64,000 bases of DNA, from assembly GCA_013180625.2 (NCBI GenBank), contig SNVD02011200.1, positions 496,001 through 560,000 on the forward strand, written 5' to 3'. Shown here piece after piece: positions 1-12,754 of this stretch. Position 1 is the first letter of the stretch. The number at the start of each line of letters is the position of its first letter. Both the position numbers and the translations under genes were made by a program. This stretch comes from Boswellia sacra. Taxonomy: Eukaryota > Streptophyta > Magnoliopsida > Sapindales > Burseraceae. Under the pieces are notes generated by a model. That model was not told where the DNA came from, did no database searches, and worked only from the letters and a program-made list of their open reading frames with translations.

Positions 1-1
1 T

Positions 2-1455
2 GTGATGAACTTATTATCAGTTGCTCGGAAGTTAGAAATCCAATTAGAAGGAAGAAAAGATTTGTTTTCGTTGAGAACCCGGAAATTTACATATTCCGAT
101 ATCTTGAGGATTACCAACAACTTCGAGAGGTTTCTTGGTAGAGGAGGCTTTGGAACCGTTTATCATGGCTATCTGGATGATGCTGAAGTAGCTGTGAAGA
201 TGAACTCTTCATCTTCCCAAGGACACAGGGAAGTGCTTAGAGAGGTATGCAGCAGATCACTAATACATGCCAAAAAAAAAAGTGTTAATTAGGATTCACA
301 TTTCTTACCGTTATTGCGTGCGGCTTTCAATTATATTGCAGGTTAAACTGCTGTTGAGAGTTCATCATAGAAACTTGATAACCTTCATTGGGTATTGCAT
401 GGAAGGCGCTAATATGGGGCTCATTTATGAGTACATGGCGAAGGGAAGCTTGGAAAAATATTTGTCAGGTCACATTCAAAATTTATTGCTACTTATATGA
501 GCATGCACCTAACTTGACATTTCACCTTCTTTCGACTTCATTTTTCCTGAAACTTCAAATTTGATAAATATACTAGCGGCAAATTTGTAGAAGGACAAGA
601 TTTTAATAAGAAAAAGTGTTATTCATGCATAGGTAGAGATGAGTACATCTTGAGTTGGAAAGAGAGATTGCAAATAGCAGTGGATGTTGCACTTGGTTAG
701 TCGGTGAATATTGAGACTTGACTTGTTTGTTTTTGGAAGCTTAATTGTAACTTACATTTCATCAAATTAATTTGAAATGTAGGATTGGAGCATCTGCACT
801 ACGGATGTAAGCCACCCATAGCCCACAGAGATGTGAAGCCTGCAAACATTTTATTGAATGAAAATTTACAAGCCAAGTTAGCTGATTTTGGCTTATCCCG
901 TATTTATTCAACTGAAAGTGGCTCCGACACATCATCAGAGAATGTTGCTGGTACCCTGGGATACCTTGACCCTGAGTAAGTGCTTGGTTGTTTTTTCCTT
1001 GATAATTACCAATTTGAATGTTTCCAAATTACATGTTTTGGCATCCATGCAGGTACTCTGTGCACTATCAGTTGAATGAGAAATGTGATGTCTATAGTTT
1101 CGGGATTGTTCTGTTAAAAATAATCACAACCCGACCAGTGATTGAGAAAATATCGACTGACTATTTTCACATAAGTGAATGGGTTAAATCGATGCTTGAA
1201 AAAGGGGATATCAGAATGATAGTTGACCCACGTTTAGGGGACAAATTCAACATCAATTCTGCTTGGAAAGCTGTGGAACTAGCATTAGCATGTGCATCTG
1301 ACGCTTCCTCAGAAAGGCCAGCCATGAGTGACGTAGTGATGGGATTGAAAGGGTGTTTGGCAATGGAAATTGCTCGAAATAGTGAAGAGTACAATGACAG
1401 ATATTTATTCGACAGTGTTAGTCAGGAAACTGAATTTTCTCCTCTGGCACGGTAG
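2..1455 (+). CDS. RLK1: malectin-like LRR receptor kinase, kinase-coding 3' part (5' end outside window)
   Basis: Five exons join in frame: <2-244, 342-468, 633-695, 783-975, 1053-1455, giving 342 residues plus stop; every junction has GT..AG. The product is the cytoplasmic Ser/Thr kinase. Visible: glycine loop [15 protein letters not shown]-type lysine in AEVAVKM, catalytic [11 protein letters not shown] (an RD kinase), DFG in LADFGLSR, activation-loop end GTLGYLDPE, and subdomain [12 protein letters not shown]. Family knowledge: LRR-I malectin receptor kinases act at the plasma membrane in defence, senescence and symbiosis signalling. Exon sizes and phases match RLK2 at 15842-17337, so the missing part probably holds malectin, LRR and membrane exons. 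No stop or frameshift is seen in the visible exons, so this copy could be functional. The ligand cannot be inferred. Confidence 0.9.
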
Positions 1456-2329
1456 TATAAACAGATTTATACATACTCCAGGAGACTAAAATCTTTCAGA
1501 TCATTGGTTCAATTAATGCAATAAAGTACATTACAGTGGATATTGTCTTGTTCATTTGTAAATTTTTTCTTGCTTCTAGTAATCTAACAATCAGATAATA
1601 ACTTGATCAACATTGGCTTCTACTTGCACGTGTCAACGTATTTGCAAGTTTAATTTCTTTTCTGTTCAATCAGAATAAGTGTTCCAATTTCCAAATAAGT
1701 GTTCCAATTTCCAAACATTCTTAAGGGAATAATTTCACGAAATTGATCACCCCCTCCCTGATCTTTAACCATACGTAATCACTGAGTAAGCAATTGATAA
1801 TAATTAAAAACTAATGTAATACTAATATGGTATGCTTGTTTTATTAATAAATATGTTACATAATAATTAAAAACTAATGTAATACTAATATGGTATGCTT
1901 GTTTTATTAATAAATATGTTACATATGCAAAACATAACTGAAAACTTAAAAAAAAAACTAAAATTATAAGGAGCATTAATAATGACTATTTTTTAAAAAA
2001 AAATTGACATTATAATCATTATTTGATAAATGCAGAGCTGTCAAACTCTCGGTAATTGGTTATGGAATCCAAAGTTTTTGAAAAAGTAATTCTTTTTTCA
2101 AAATCCTTCTATAATTTTTGTTATTTATACAAACATTTCAAAAGCTAACGTCATCGGAGGCTGCTCAATTTGTGTGTCTGGACCAACTGTTATAGGGAAA
2201 GATCATTGTGAAGAATCGAATCGAGGACTTCTCTGTTGGTCTTAACAACTCTCCCTTGGGCTACTCTTGCCACTTGAACCAACCTATTATAGGTTGTTTG
2301 ATAACCTTACTTTTACTCAAGAGTAATAT
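1456..2329. other. Spacer after RLK1, 3' UTR and short tandem repeats
   Basis: The first ~150 bases match the sequence after RLK2 (from 17338) and probably include the 3' UTR and polyadenylation region. A ~20-bp unit occurs twice in tandem at 1675-1714. No coding potential is seen. Confidence 0.6.
1798..1925. repeat. 63-bp tandem duplication
   Basis: An AT-rich unit of 63 bp occurs twice back to back with almost no change, for example TAATTAAAAACTAATG at 1801 and again at 1864. The near identity suggests a recent local duplication. It encodes nothing recognisable. Confidence 0.85.
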
Positions 2330-2699
2330 TTTATCTATAATTTTTTTAATAGGTAAATGGGTATAATAAAATATGAATATCGTGTAAATGTTAAATAATT
2401 TTCTATACCCAATTAAGAAAAATAGTTGTTTGACCTCTCTAATTTTCTATGCCTTCACTATAGCATAGACTGATAAAAGAAGCTTTATCACCCCTTTTAA
2501 TTGTGTGGATGACTGAAGTCAATGGTATACTGTCTAGCTTATTTAACAATTTATGATTTGACGGACATTATCCCATTACCAAAGCACACCTTATTTGACA
2601 ATTTTTGGTTTGACTTATTTTATGACGCATAACGTGCTCTTAACTGTACAGACTATAATTATTAACCTTGGAACTTTAATGTGTGTCAACTAGATTTTT

Positions 2700-2721
2700 G
2701 TGTGTGTGTGTGTGTGTGTGT
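2700..2721. repeat. (GT)n microsatellite
   Basis: An uninterrupted run of about 11 GT units. The homologous spacer near 24640 has no such run, so the expansion is specific to this copy. Confidence 0.9.
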
Positions 2722-3463
2722 ATTTGGGTTAATAAATGTCAAAGTATTTTGCCCGATAAATAAGCATGAGTTTTAAAAGTCATCAACCTCCTTTGTCACA
2801 CTTTCAAACATCGACAAAGACATGTTTATTTATAAATCTTGTCAAACCTTTTGTTAATCGAAAGACCAAAATGGCTTACCCAATACATTAGGATGGACAT
2901 CTAATTAACCATGTATTTTACAAGTCTATCTTTATTTATTAATGAATGGCTCCATGGATCCGTTAATACACTATGTAATTCTCGTTGAGGGACAACTCTA
3001 AAGACTAACTAGTTTTTAGGTAGTCAACAGAGAAAATTACAAGGAATAAGTTGAGAAATCCATTCCCGCTTGTGTGGATCAGTCATTGCCAGTCCCCTCC
3101 GCCTTTCTATTTACGCCTTTTCTACCAAAATTAACGGCTTCATTCACAATCGATATGCTTGAGCTTGATACTGCGCCCCTGTGTCATATTATTCATTATA
3201 TTAGAAATTCTTTCCACTACCAGCCATATATTGTTATATATCTCATATTAATTTGTATAACGAGTTTATATGTCTATTAACATTTCTGTTTTATAAACCA
3301 TTTACCACGAAAGCAATAGTTTTCAGTTGTCACAATAAAAATAGAAGTGGATGCACTTAATTAATACTTGGAAGCTTAATTGACTTAGGTCAATATAGTG
3401 GTCTTTTGCATGAAAGTCAATATTATACTTAAACCTATTGCAGCAAGATTAACATCATATATG

Positions 3464-3485
3464 TATATATATATATATATATATA
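3464..3485. repeat. (AT)n microsatellite
   Basis: An uninterrupted AT run of about 11 units; the matching place near 25390 in the other spacer lacks it. Confidence 0.85.
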
Positions 3486-3640
3486 AAAGCAAATGATGTC
3501 ATGACAATTGACAAGTGTAATTGGCCAATAGAATCAGCTAGAAAAATTCCGTGAAAAATCATATTTTCTATCATTCCCTATGCTGTATAATAATATTAAT
3601 TTCTCAATTACTTATTTATAGGATTTTCCTGTTACTTGAA

Positions 3641-5544
3641 AGTCTAATAATTATCATATTTTGATGCCTTATCTAAATTATCTTAGATCAATGAATTCAT
3701 ATTATAATAATGGGTTGGCAGGAAGATAGCCATGCGCACTGCGAGGTATCAATAATCAAAGTCAACAGGCCCATGTGTGGAGTCATTTTATCTTGCCTCT
3801 TAAAAATGTTAGACGCAGCCACAGGTAATGCAATGCAGTCAACGAACACCTAACGAAAATATTTTCTATCAATTGCTTGTTTCAGTCTGTGCATGCTGAG
3901 CTTCATATGGCAATTTCTAAATTAAACGAAGGAAACTAAAATGAATTTCTTGCTTTCGCCCATGTCAATTTATATAGTTGTGAATACGTATACTTATATT
4001 AGTTACGTTTTTAAATTTTCACAACCCTGGAATCTTTATGAGACCTATTCATTTTATATAAATATTAAGTTTGAAAAAAAAGGTTAAAAAGTAATAAGAA
4101 AAGAGATATATAATATCAATTTATTATTAACTTATATAAAGACTTCTCTATATCTAATTTTATTTTTGACCCATCCTTTACCAATGCCTTAAACGATTAA
4201 TTTGTAACAAGAAGGTGACTCAGGTCAGTGTTACTTATTTACTACTAGATATATATTATCAATTAATATCATGTTACACCTTAATAATGTCAAAAACAAA
4301 ACTAATCAAATCGCATTTATTAGTATGAATAGTTTTATAATATCTGTCATATACCCTAGTTAATTAGCTTGGATAATGAATAATAACATTAATCTAATGT
4401 AGTCTATCCATGTTTAATTTCATAGAGGTGAGTTTATTTAAGTCTTCTACCGTAGCCTAGTTAGCGTCCATGCCTCTTCTATTCTGCGGTTAAACGTACC
4501 ATTTTGTCGGGTTTATGATGCGTTATTCTCAAAGAGGGACGATCGACTAGCTGGTTCTTATAATGAGCCGGAGGATTAGGCCAAGTGGATGGAAATCCAT
4601 TTCTCCGACTGAGAGGATTTCGAATTTGCAGCCAAGTAACTAATTGTACTCTTCTCAAGTTAATTTTTATCTTCAAGGCGATATAATTGAGTGGGAATAA
4701 GGGATATTAATTGACTCCCCTTTTTTTAAAAGATAAGATGTGTTTATATCATCCATATAATATTAATTAAGTATTTAAATCTTCATAATCCTTTATATAG
4801 AGAAAATTTCTTAATAACCCTGAAGTATGACATAAAATCACAAATGACCTCATCTTTTTTAAAATACAGAAATAACCCCAACATTAGTTGTCATGTTACT
4901 GTGAAATATATCAAATACAATTATAGTTTCACTAACCGCTGAATTCTTTTTCATTTGTTTCCAATTTAACTTGTAATAAAAATATAATCTTTATATACAT
5001 ATATATTTTCTCTCTCTTCATAAAATATAGGTATAAATATATCTTCTTCTTTTTTCTCTCTCTAGGATCGGATTTCTGCACACCTCTAATAATCTAATTG
5101 ATTTGGACTACCTCCTCTAAGTGTGTTTCTAGACTGGAAGAATGGTGAAATCAGGAATGGGTTGGTTGGGCTTGTGCCTTCTATTGGTAAGGGGCACAGC
5201 TTTCGTTAGCAGTGGGTGCTACTTCTGTCTTCTCTGGAGGTGGATGGTACCTGTAAAAATATTCTGATGCCTAATTCAGATATTAATGATGTGTTTAAGC
5301 TTAAAAAAGTGATAAATAGATAGAAAATCAATAATGGATGAAGAAAGAACAGTAGTGAAAGAGAGATCTCAGTAGAGATACTTCTTGGATATACTTTTGG
5401 CTTCTTCTTCTCCTTTTGCTTTCCTTCCTCCCCCTTTGTTATTTACTTTTGTCCTTTTCCTCTTCCCAAGTTCTTGCATAATTATTATTCATGCTCCCCT
5501 TTTTTTATTTTTTAGGTGTGATTTATTTAATAGCTGACATAGCC
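3641..5544. other. Spacer without recognisable gene
   Basis: AT-rich sequence with only short shadow ORFs. Around 3880-3960 it resembles 12500-12600, just upstream of RLK2 (shared stretches such as GGAAA.TAA.ATGAA and CTTTC.C), so a promoter-proximal segment seems to exist twice before RLK2. Nothing else is supported. Confidence 0.5.
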
Positions 5545-5735
5545 ACCTTTTAAACTCTTTGCCCAAGTTTGCCCAAGTCTGCCACAACCACCTAAACTCT
5601 TTGCCCAAGTTTGCCCAAGTCTGCCACAACCACCTAAACTCTTTTATCTAAGTCTGATATAACCACTTAAGCTCTTGTCCAAACATAACACAACCACCTA
5701 AACTCCCTACTCAAGCCTGACACAGACATCTAGGC
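5545..5735. repeat. Minisatellite, ~43-bp units
   Basis: Two nearly identical units (5550-5635) are followed by more diverged ones to ~5735. Each contains variants of TTGCCCAAGT, CTGCCACAACC and ACCTAAACTC. The decay from the left copies to the right suggests stepwise expansion. No coding role is visible. Confidence 0.8.
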
Positions 5736-5960
5736 TAATCTCTTCCTAAGCCTGAACTATTATTAACCTTATTTTCACAAGTCTTTTCCTGTTTTACCCT
5801 TTGGGCTGGGCCATTGGACTTTATATTTTGTTGATCTTGGGTCAATTGGGCTTAGAACAAATGTGTGACATATTCAATTCCTTCGCTCTCATTTCCCCCT
5901 CATTTTGTCCATATGTTTCTTCACCATCCCCCCTTCTCCCACCATTTTTCTCCCCCCATC

Positions 5961-6292
5961 TGTTAAGACAGCACATTGATTCTCCCCTCTGGTTTCTCTG
6001 CCTTCCCTCTGGTTTCTCTGCCTATTCAGATCTGATTAATTCTTTTATTTAGCTTGTAATTGCCGTTAATCTTTCTGTTAGTTTTTAGACTAGAATTAGT
6101 TATGTTTGCTGAGCTGTTGGCTCCACTAGCTTCTAGATTCATGCCAGATAAAACTATTCTATTGGCTGTTATATTTCTTTAGCTATACTAGAGACACCTG
6201 GCTTCTACTGTTTACCCTATGTATAAATAAAGAACATTCCTCTGCTGTGTGCGGCTGAGTGAAGGAAATTCATTCTTATTAAAATTTTAAGT
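5961..6292 (+). repeat. Element A 5' LTR
   Basis: 332 bp, starting TGTTAAGACAGC. The end AAGT is set by the primer site that follows and by the target duplication, giving TG..GT rather than TG..CA. A TATA-like GTATAAATAAAG near 6220-6232 is the likely core promoter. Confidence 0.93.
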
Positions 6293-6304
6293 TGGTATCA
6301 GAGC
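6293..6304 (+). other. Element A primer binding site
   Basis: TGGTATCAGAGC, the usual plant copia sequence complementary to the 3' end of initiator tRNA-Met, abuts the LTR with no spacer. Confidence 0.93.
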
Positions 6305-6322
6305 TTGCACAAGGCCAACGCC

Positions 6323-9300
6323 ATGTCCTCTGGATCTGTTCAAGGAAGTCCTCTTAGCAACAACTCAGGTCATCTTCTCGAGCTATTTCCATTCATGGCA
6401 GCCCACCTTTTGGTAATCTCCTGAACCAATCCTTTTCAATAAAACTCGATGAGGATAACATTACTGTATGGAAGGCCATGGTCTTACCAACACTTAGAGG
6501 TTACAAACTGGAGGGATACGTTCTTGGAACAAAAACATGTCCTCCTGAGTTTATTTCTTCAAGCTCTACTTTAGAAGATGGAACTTCTTCTCAACTCACA
6601 CCCAACCCAGAGTATGATGAGTGGATCACTACTGACAACCTTCTTATGGGTTGGCTTCTAGGCTCAGTCACCAGTGAAGTAGCTGCACAGATAATTGGCC
6701 AAACTAGCTCTCATGAACTGCGGAAAGCTTTAGAATAATTCTGTGGAATTAAAAACAGATCAAAAATCTCTAACCTCCGGTTTGATCTTCAAACCACTAG
6801 GGAAGGTGCTATGAAAATGAGTGAATACCTTTCTACCATGAAAAGAATTTCTGATAATCTTGCAGTAGCTGGAAGCCAAGTTGAAATGAGTGATTTAATT
6901 TCTTTCATAACATAGGGTTTAGATGCTGACTACACCCCTATTGTTGTGCAAATTCAAGCCAAGGATAATATTTCCTGGCAAGAACTGCAAGCTACTCTAC
7001 TTAGCTTTGAGAATAGGCTAGAGAGACTTAGTAGCTTTACCAACCTCAATCTCAATCATGCTTCTGCTAATGTTGCTTTTGGAAAGCAAAACAACAGCAA
7101 CCGAGACCATTTCAAACGAAACAACAATAAGAATTTCTCTCAAGGATTTGAAAGAGTCTCAGGCAGTAATTTATCAAGAGGAAAAGGAGGTGGCAGGTCT
7201 GGGAATTCCAAACTAATATGCCAGATTTGTGGAAAAATAGGTCATTCTGCGTCCATTTGCTTTTACAGAACTGACCTGAGCTATATGGGAACCTCAAACC
7301 GCAACAGAAGCAATTTCAACAACTGGCAAGGACAAGGGCCTCAAAGACAAAGCCAACCACCTCAGCAGACCTTTTTTGCTAACCAACCTCAACAAGCTCT
7401 TTTTGCCACACCAGAAACTGTTAGGGATGAAACCTGGTATGCAGACAGCGGGGCAACTAATCATGTCACAGCTGAACCAGGTTTCTTAAACACAAGGAGT
7501 AAGTACTCTGGTAAGAAAACATTATCTGTTGGTGATGGTAATAAGCTTCCCATATCTCATATAGGTCACTCAAAAATACATGCCCACAATACTCTGCTCA
7601 ATTTAAAAAATATACTATGTGTACCTAAGATTACCAAAAATTTGTTGAGTGTTTCTAAAATTACCAGAGATAACAATGTTTACATTGAGTTTCACCCTGA
7701 TTTTTGCCTTGTGAAGGACAAACAAACTCATCAAGTTTTGCTACTGGGGAGAGCTGAAGGGGGCCTCTATCAAATCTGTCCAAGGTTCAAGCATTCAGTT
7801 AAAAGTCTATCAGATGTTCATAAAAGAAATGAACAAACCTTGATTCACAACTCTCTTGATTCAAGTGTCTATAAGTCCTTTATTGTGTCAAAAAGTCCTC
7901 CGAAATTTTCTCATGTCAAAGCAAAGTCTATAGAGTCAAATAATTCTTGCAACTTCACTTTTGCAATGTCAAATTTCATACCAGATGAGGATAAACTTAA
8001 CATCTGGCATAGGAAACTTGGACATCCATCAATGAGAGTTTTAAGTCAAGTTCTGAAAGCTTGTAATGAACCTTTTATTATGAATGAAAAACTTGAATTC
8101 TGTGATGCTTGCCAATTGGGTAAATCTCATGCCTTACCTTTCAAAAACTCTTCCAGCAAAACAAACCAGGTCCTTGATCTGATCCACACAGATCTTTGGG
8201 GACCTTCTCCAATTGCTTCCACTTCAAACTATAAATACTATATTCATTTCATAGATGATTATAGTAGGTTCACCTGGATTTATCCTCTAAAGATTAAATC
8301 TGAAGCTTTCACTGTCTTTAAACAATTCAAAGTGTTGGTTGAGAAAAAGTTTGAGAGACAGATTAAAAGCATCCAATCAGATTGGGGAGGAGAGTATAGG
8401 ACTTTCACTGATTTTCTTCACCAGAATGGAATTGAACATAGAATTGCCTGTCCTTACACACATGAGCAGCAAGGTAAGGCAGAAAGAAAACACAGACATA
8501 TAGTTGAAGTTGGCCTGACCTTGCTTGCTCAAGCACACATGCCACTCAGATACTGGTGGGAAGCATTCCACACAGCTGTGTGGTTGATTAATAGACTTCC
8601 AACTCCAGTTTTGAATGGTATGTCACCTTGGGAGAAGTTGACATAACCTTTAACCTTTGGCTGTTCATGTTTTCCATGCCTTAGACCCTATTAGAATCAC
8701 AAGTTTCAGTTTCATTCAAGCAAATGTGTATTTCTAGGGTACAGTGACTCACACAAGGGCTTCAAATGTCTAAGTCCTACGGGGAAAGTCTACTTGTCTA
8801 GGAATGTGGTATTCAATGAATGTGAATTCCCTTTCAAAACTGGTTTCCTAAATACAAAATCCGATTCAAGCTCACAACCATCCATATCTGTCTTTTCTGG
8901 TCCTCTTATTCCTATTGTTAACAAGTGGTCAGGACAACAATTCAAATCTAATGAATCACAAGCAATGGACTTTCCAGACAGATTTGATCCCCAGCACTCT
9001 CCTGGTACAATCTCACAGAGCCAAAATGCCTCTCATCAACAGCCAAATACCATTAATGACCAGTTTTCTATACCTCCAAATTCATCAACTCCAAAGCAAA
9101 TTCACCAAGAAAGTGAACCTGTTACCAGTGAACAAAACAGAACCTCTCCTCCTCACCAAGAAATTGTCCCAATTGCTCATGGTCATCCTATGGTTACAAG
9201 ATCAAAAAGTGGAATCTTTAAACCAAAAATATATATTACTGAACAGCAGCAGGGTATAAGTATTGAAAATTCAGAACCATCATCAGTTTCGGAGGCCTTA

Positions 9301-10835
9301 AAATCAAAAATCTGGAGGAAAGCTATGGATGAAGAATTCCAAGCACTGGTAAGGAGTAAAACATGGACTCTTGTTCCCTACTCCTCAAGCTACAATCTCG
9401 TAGGTAACAAATGGGTGTTCAAACTCAAGTTAAACAGTGACTGGACTATACATAGGCATAAAGCCAGGTTGGTAGCAAAGGGTTTTCATCAGACTCCAGG
9501 AGTAGATTTTTCAGAAACCTATAGTCCAGTTGTAAAGTCTGGCACAATCAGAGTAATTCTTTCTCTTGCAGTAGTGAAAGGATGGAAAATAAGGCAAATG
9601 GATATCAATAATGCATTCTTGAATGGCACCCTTGAAGAGTCAGTTTATATGAAGCAACCAGAAGGGTATGTAGATTCCTCCAAACCATCTCATGTCTGCA
9701 AACTGCATAAAGCCCTCTATGGCCTCAAACAAGCCCCAAGGGCTTGGTTTGACAAATTGAAAAGTGCACTGCTGACCTGGGGGTTCACTAACTCCAAATC
9801 TGATTCATCATTATTTATCCTCAAGGAAGAAAGAACTCTCATCTACATGCTGGTTTATGTGGATGACATCCTCATAACAGGGAACAATTACATGGCTGTT
9901 CAAGGTGTTATATCAGAACTCAATAATCTTTTCTCTCTTAGAGACTTGGGTGAACTTCATTACTTCCTTGGAATAGAAGTAAGAAAAAACTCCACAGGAA
10001 TGTACTTGTGTCAATCCAAGTACATATCTGATTTGCTAAAAAGGTTGAACCTAGAGCATCTAAAACCCTGCTCCACCCCTGCTGCAGTTAATAAAAATTA
10101 TAGCACAGAAAATTCTGAGCCCTTTTCTGACCCAACTCTCTATAGAAGTACTATTGGAGCTCTCCAATATCTTACCTTTACAAGGCTTGACATTTCCTTC
10201 ATAGTAAACAAACTCAGTCAAGCTCTTCAAGCTCCCAAGATTGTCCACTGGCAAGGGGTAAAAAGGATACTGAGATATTTGAAAGATACAAGATTCTATG
10301 GCTTTCACATTAAACCTTGTGACAACATTAATATCACAGGTTTCTCTGATGCCGATTGGGCTTGTAACACAGAAGATAGAAGATCTATTGGGGGTTTTTG
10401 TGTGTTTCTTGGAGATAATCTTGTCTCTTGGCAATAAAAAAAAAATCTGTTGTGTCTCGATCAAGCACTGAATCTGAGTATCGTGCTTTAGCTCAAGTGG
10501 CAGCTGAAATTGCTTGGTTACAATCCCTTCTGAGTGAGTTTCACTGTCAACCGAATCAATGTCCTATCACTTGGTGTGACAACACAAGCACAAGTGCCTT
10601 GGCCTCCAATCCAATGTTTCATGCTAGGACCAAGCACATAGAAATTGATGTTCATTTTGTTCGTGACAGGGTGTTGCAAAAATTACTTGATGTACGCTAT
10701 GTGCCTTCATGTGATCAAGTTGCAGATTGTTTCACAAAAGCTTTGGTAGCTCCTCATTTCCTATTCTTCAGAGACAAACTTGGAGTCACTGAGGTGCCCT
10801 CCATTTTGAGGGGGGATGTTAAGACAGCACATTGA
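6323..10835 (+). pseudogene. Element A gag-pol polyprotein, broken
   Basis: Gag starts at ATG 6323, with a frame change before ~6420 and in-frame stops at 6736-6738 and 6913-6915. The frame then stays open from 6916 to 8643. It holds the zinc knuckle CQICGKIGHSASICF, the protease motif WYADSGATNH, the pre-integrase zinc site (H..H..CDAC) and the integrase core, with its three acidic residues in HTDLWG, QSDWGGEY and GKAERKH. Stops at 8644-8646 and 8692-8694, with an apparent small deletion between them, cut integrase from reverse transcriptase. The latter retains VYVDDILITG. RNase H is split by a stop and frame change at the A-run 10435-10446. The last frame ends 19 bp inside the 3' LTR. Confidence 0.92.
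10807..10816 (+). other. Element A polypurine tract
   Basis: TTGAGGGGGGA immediately before the 3' LTR is the plus-strand priming site. It overlaps the last codons of the RNase H frame. Confidence 0.9.
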
Positions 10836-11148
10836 TTCTCCCCTCTGGTTTCTCTGCCTTCCCTCTGGTTTCTCTGTCTATTCAGATCTGATTAATTCTT
10901 TTATTTAGCTTGTAATTGCCGTTAATCTTTCTGTTAGTTTTTAGACTAGAATTAGTTATGTTTGCTGAGCTGTTGGCTCCACTAGCTTCTAGATTCATGC
11001 CAGATAAAACTATTCGATTGGCTGTTACATTTCTTTAGCTATACTAGAGACACCTGGCTTCTACTGTTTACCCTATGTATAAATAAAGAACATTCCTCTG
11101 CTGTGTGCGGCTGAGTGAAGGAAATTCATTCTTATTAAAATTTTAAGT
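10817..11148 (+). repeat. Element A 3' LTR
   Basis: 332 bp with three single-base differences from the 5' copy, followed by the target duplication CCATC. Confidence 0.93.
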
Positions 11149-11153
11149 CCATC

Positions 11154-12754
11154 ATATTAGAAAACCATTGGATTTTGGTGTGGGTCAGTAGGGAAACTCT
11201 TTTTCATTTAATTTTGCCAGTAGAGCTCAGGGAATTGAAAGTGGTTTATAAATACTCTCAAAAATCAACATCACCAATCCTAACGTTGCTCTCAGCCTCC
11301 CACCACCAACTCCTATGTCAATGTCCCCACCAACATCTTCCCCACCACTAATACCACTACCACATTACAACCTCTACACCATTGCCTAGTGCAAAGCCAA
11401 ACACTGGCAATATTCACATGGCCAAAAAAGTATTCAAAACCAATCAAAACTTAACCCAGAAACCTGAGGTAGTTAGACACAATTATTTTGTAACCCATAC
11501 ACCATAAGCAAACTATTAAATAAAACACCATAGCCACAAACACAAACGACAAAAAACCCCCTATAAATATTATGCACCCAGTGTTTTAAAAAAAAAAAAA
11601 AGGCAGAAACGCAATAAACCATCACCAACCGATAACAGAATTAAAACATTAGTGCACAAAAAATTTACCAAAATTTCATGAATATTAATGGAGATTCCAG
11701 AAAGATTGCCAAGCCTCCCTAATCTTTGGACATCTAACAACCACTAATCTTCCTAATCCTCTTTCTTTCTTCTCTCAATTGCTCAAAATCAAAGAGCCGC
11801 CATAACAAGGAAATTAACCAATAAAGAATGAATTAATAGCAACCAAACCCATAATTAATCTTTCTTAATTACCCACAATTAATTGAGACAAAAAATCAAT
11901 TAATCACATTATCAACCCTAATCATCCCTCTCTCTCTTGTTCACCTAGATCCATGGCCATAGCGAAGACAGGAAGTCAGATGAAACAGAGGAAACGAAAA
12001 AAAAAAAAGGGAAGGGGAGGGGAGGAAAAATGAGAATAATATAGACATTACTTGACTCCTATCTCTTTCTCATAATTACTCTAACCTTCAGCTCTCGTTA
12101 ACTTATTTTATTCTCCTGTATTATTTACATTTTATTCAACTTATATTAGACTCTATAATATTCAAAAAAAAATATTATTTACCTTTTATTCAACTCTCTC
12201 ATCTGCCGATCACCATGGATCAATTAATTAATACATTGATTGCGCCGTGAGGGGTACGAGTCAGCGGAAATAAGAGATGAACAATAGCGAAAAGTCATCT
12301 AATCAAGACGCGCCATATGCGGAGTCATTGCTAGGCCCCCACTGAAAACGATATCTACCTAATAACAACTAAAAAACCCAATGATATGATGAGTACCAAA
12401 AGAAAAAGTTTTCTGTCGAGCTGACTACGTACAGTCCTTTTTCTATTTTCTTGGCGTGTAGATGCTTTATTGAAGCTGTCAAATATTGAGTTACATATAT
12501 ATTTCATCAGTCTCTGCATGGTGGGCTTCGTAGTAGTTTTTAAATTAAGCAAAGGAAAGTAATATGAAATCCATGCTTTCACATAGCTTTTTATCTAAGT
12601 ACCATGGTGTAGAGAATAACTTTTAAGTCACTGCGGGTCAATTGACTTCTGTGCATGGCAACCAAAGGGTTTTTTTTTTCTTTTCCAAAGATGTCATATA
12701 GAATAACTCATATATAATTGTGTTTTTTTTTCCTGAGAAAAAATAAGAGAAGGG
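11154..12754. other. Spacer and upstream region of RLK2
   Basis: No gene is recognisable. It contains A-rich runs (11585-11600, 11998-12008) and a stretch at 12500-12600 that resembles 3880-3960. The last ~150 bases should contain the RLK2 promoter and 5' UTR, but the close upstream sequence shows little likeness to that of RLK3 or RLK4. No reliable TATA box can be assigned. Confidence 0.45.

Larger units (their letters stand above)
2330..3640. repeat. Duplicated spacer block, copy 1 of the RLK array
   Basis: This stretch matches 24303-25500 over long tracts, for example around 2400 vs 24320 and 3290-3420 vs 25220-25350. It lies downstream of RLK1 as the second copy lies upstream of RLK3. 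It is evidence that the duplication unit of the array includes non-coding flank. It also holds two microsatellites (2700-2721 and 3464-3485). No gene is seen. Confidence 0.75.
5961..11148 (+). mobile_element. Element A: Ty1/copia LTR retrotransposon, Ale/RE1-like, coding-dead
   Basis: A 5,188-bp element bounded by two 332-bp LTRs and by the 5-bp target duplication CCATC (5956-5960 and 11149-11153). A tRNA-Met-type primer site directly follows the 5' LTR and a polypurine tract directly precedes the 3' LTR. I count three differences between the LTRs (about 0.9%), so the insertion is young. The internal order gag, protease, integrase, reverse transcriptase, RNase H defines copia. The RNase H end and the size fit the Ale/RE1 lineage. 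It splits the spacer between RLK1 and RLK2. Confidence 0.95.

Noticed and set aside
4479..4676. 65-codon - strand frame with basic composition
   Set aside because: Isolated, no recognised homology, within chance length.
5801..6052. 83-codon + strand frame
   Set aside because: It runs across the left border of element A into the LTR and has low-complexity composition.
10060..10464. 134-codon frame on the - strand
   Set aside because: It is the shadow of the element A reverse transcriptase/RNase H region on the other strand.
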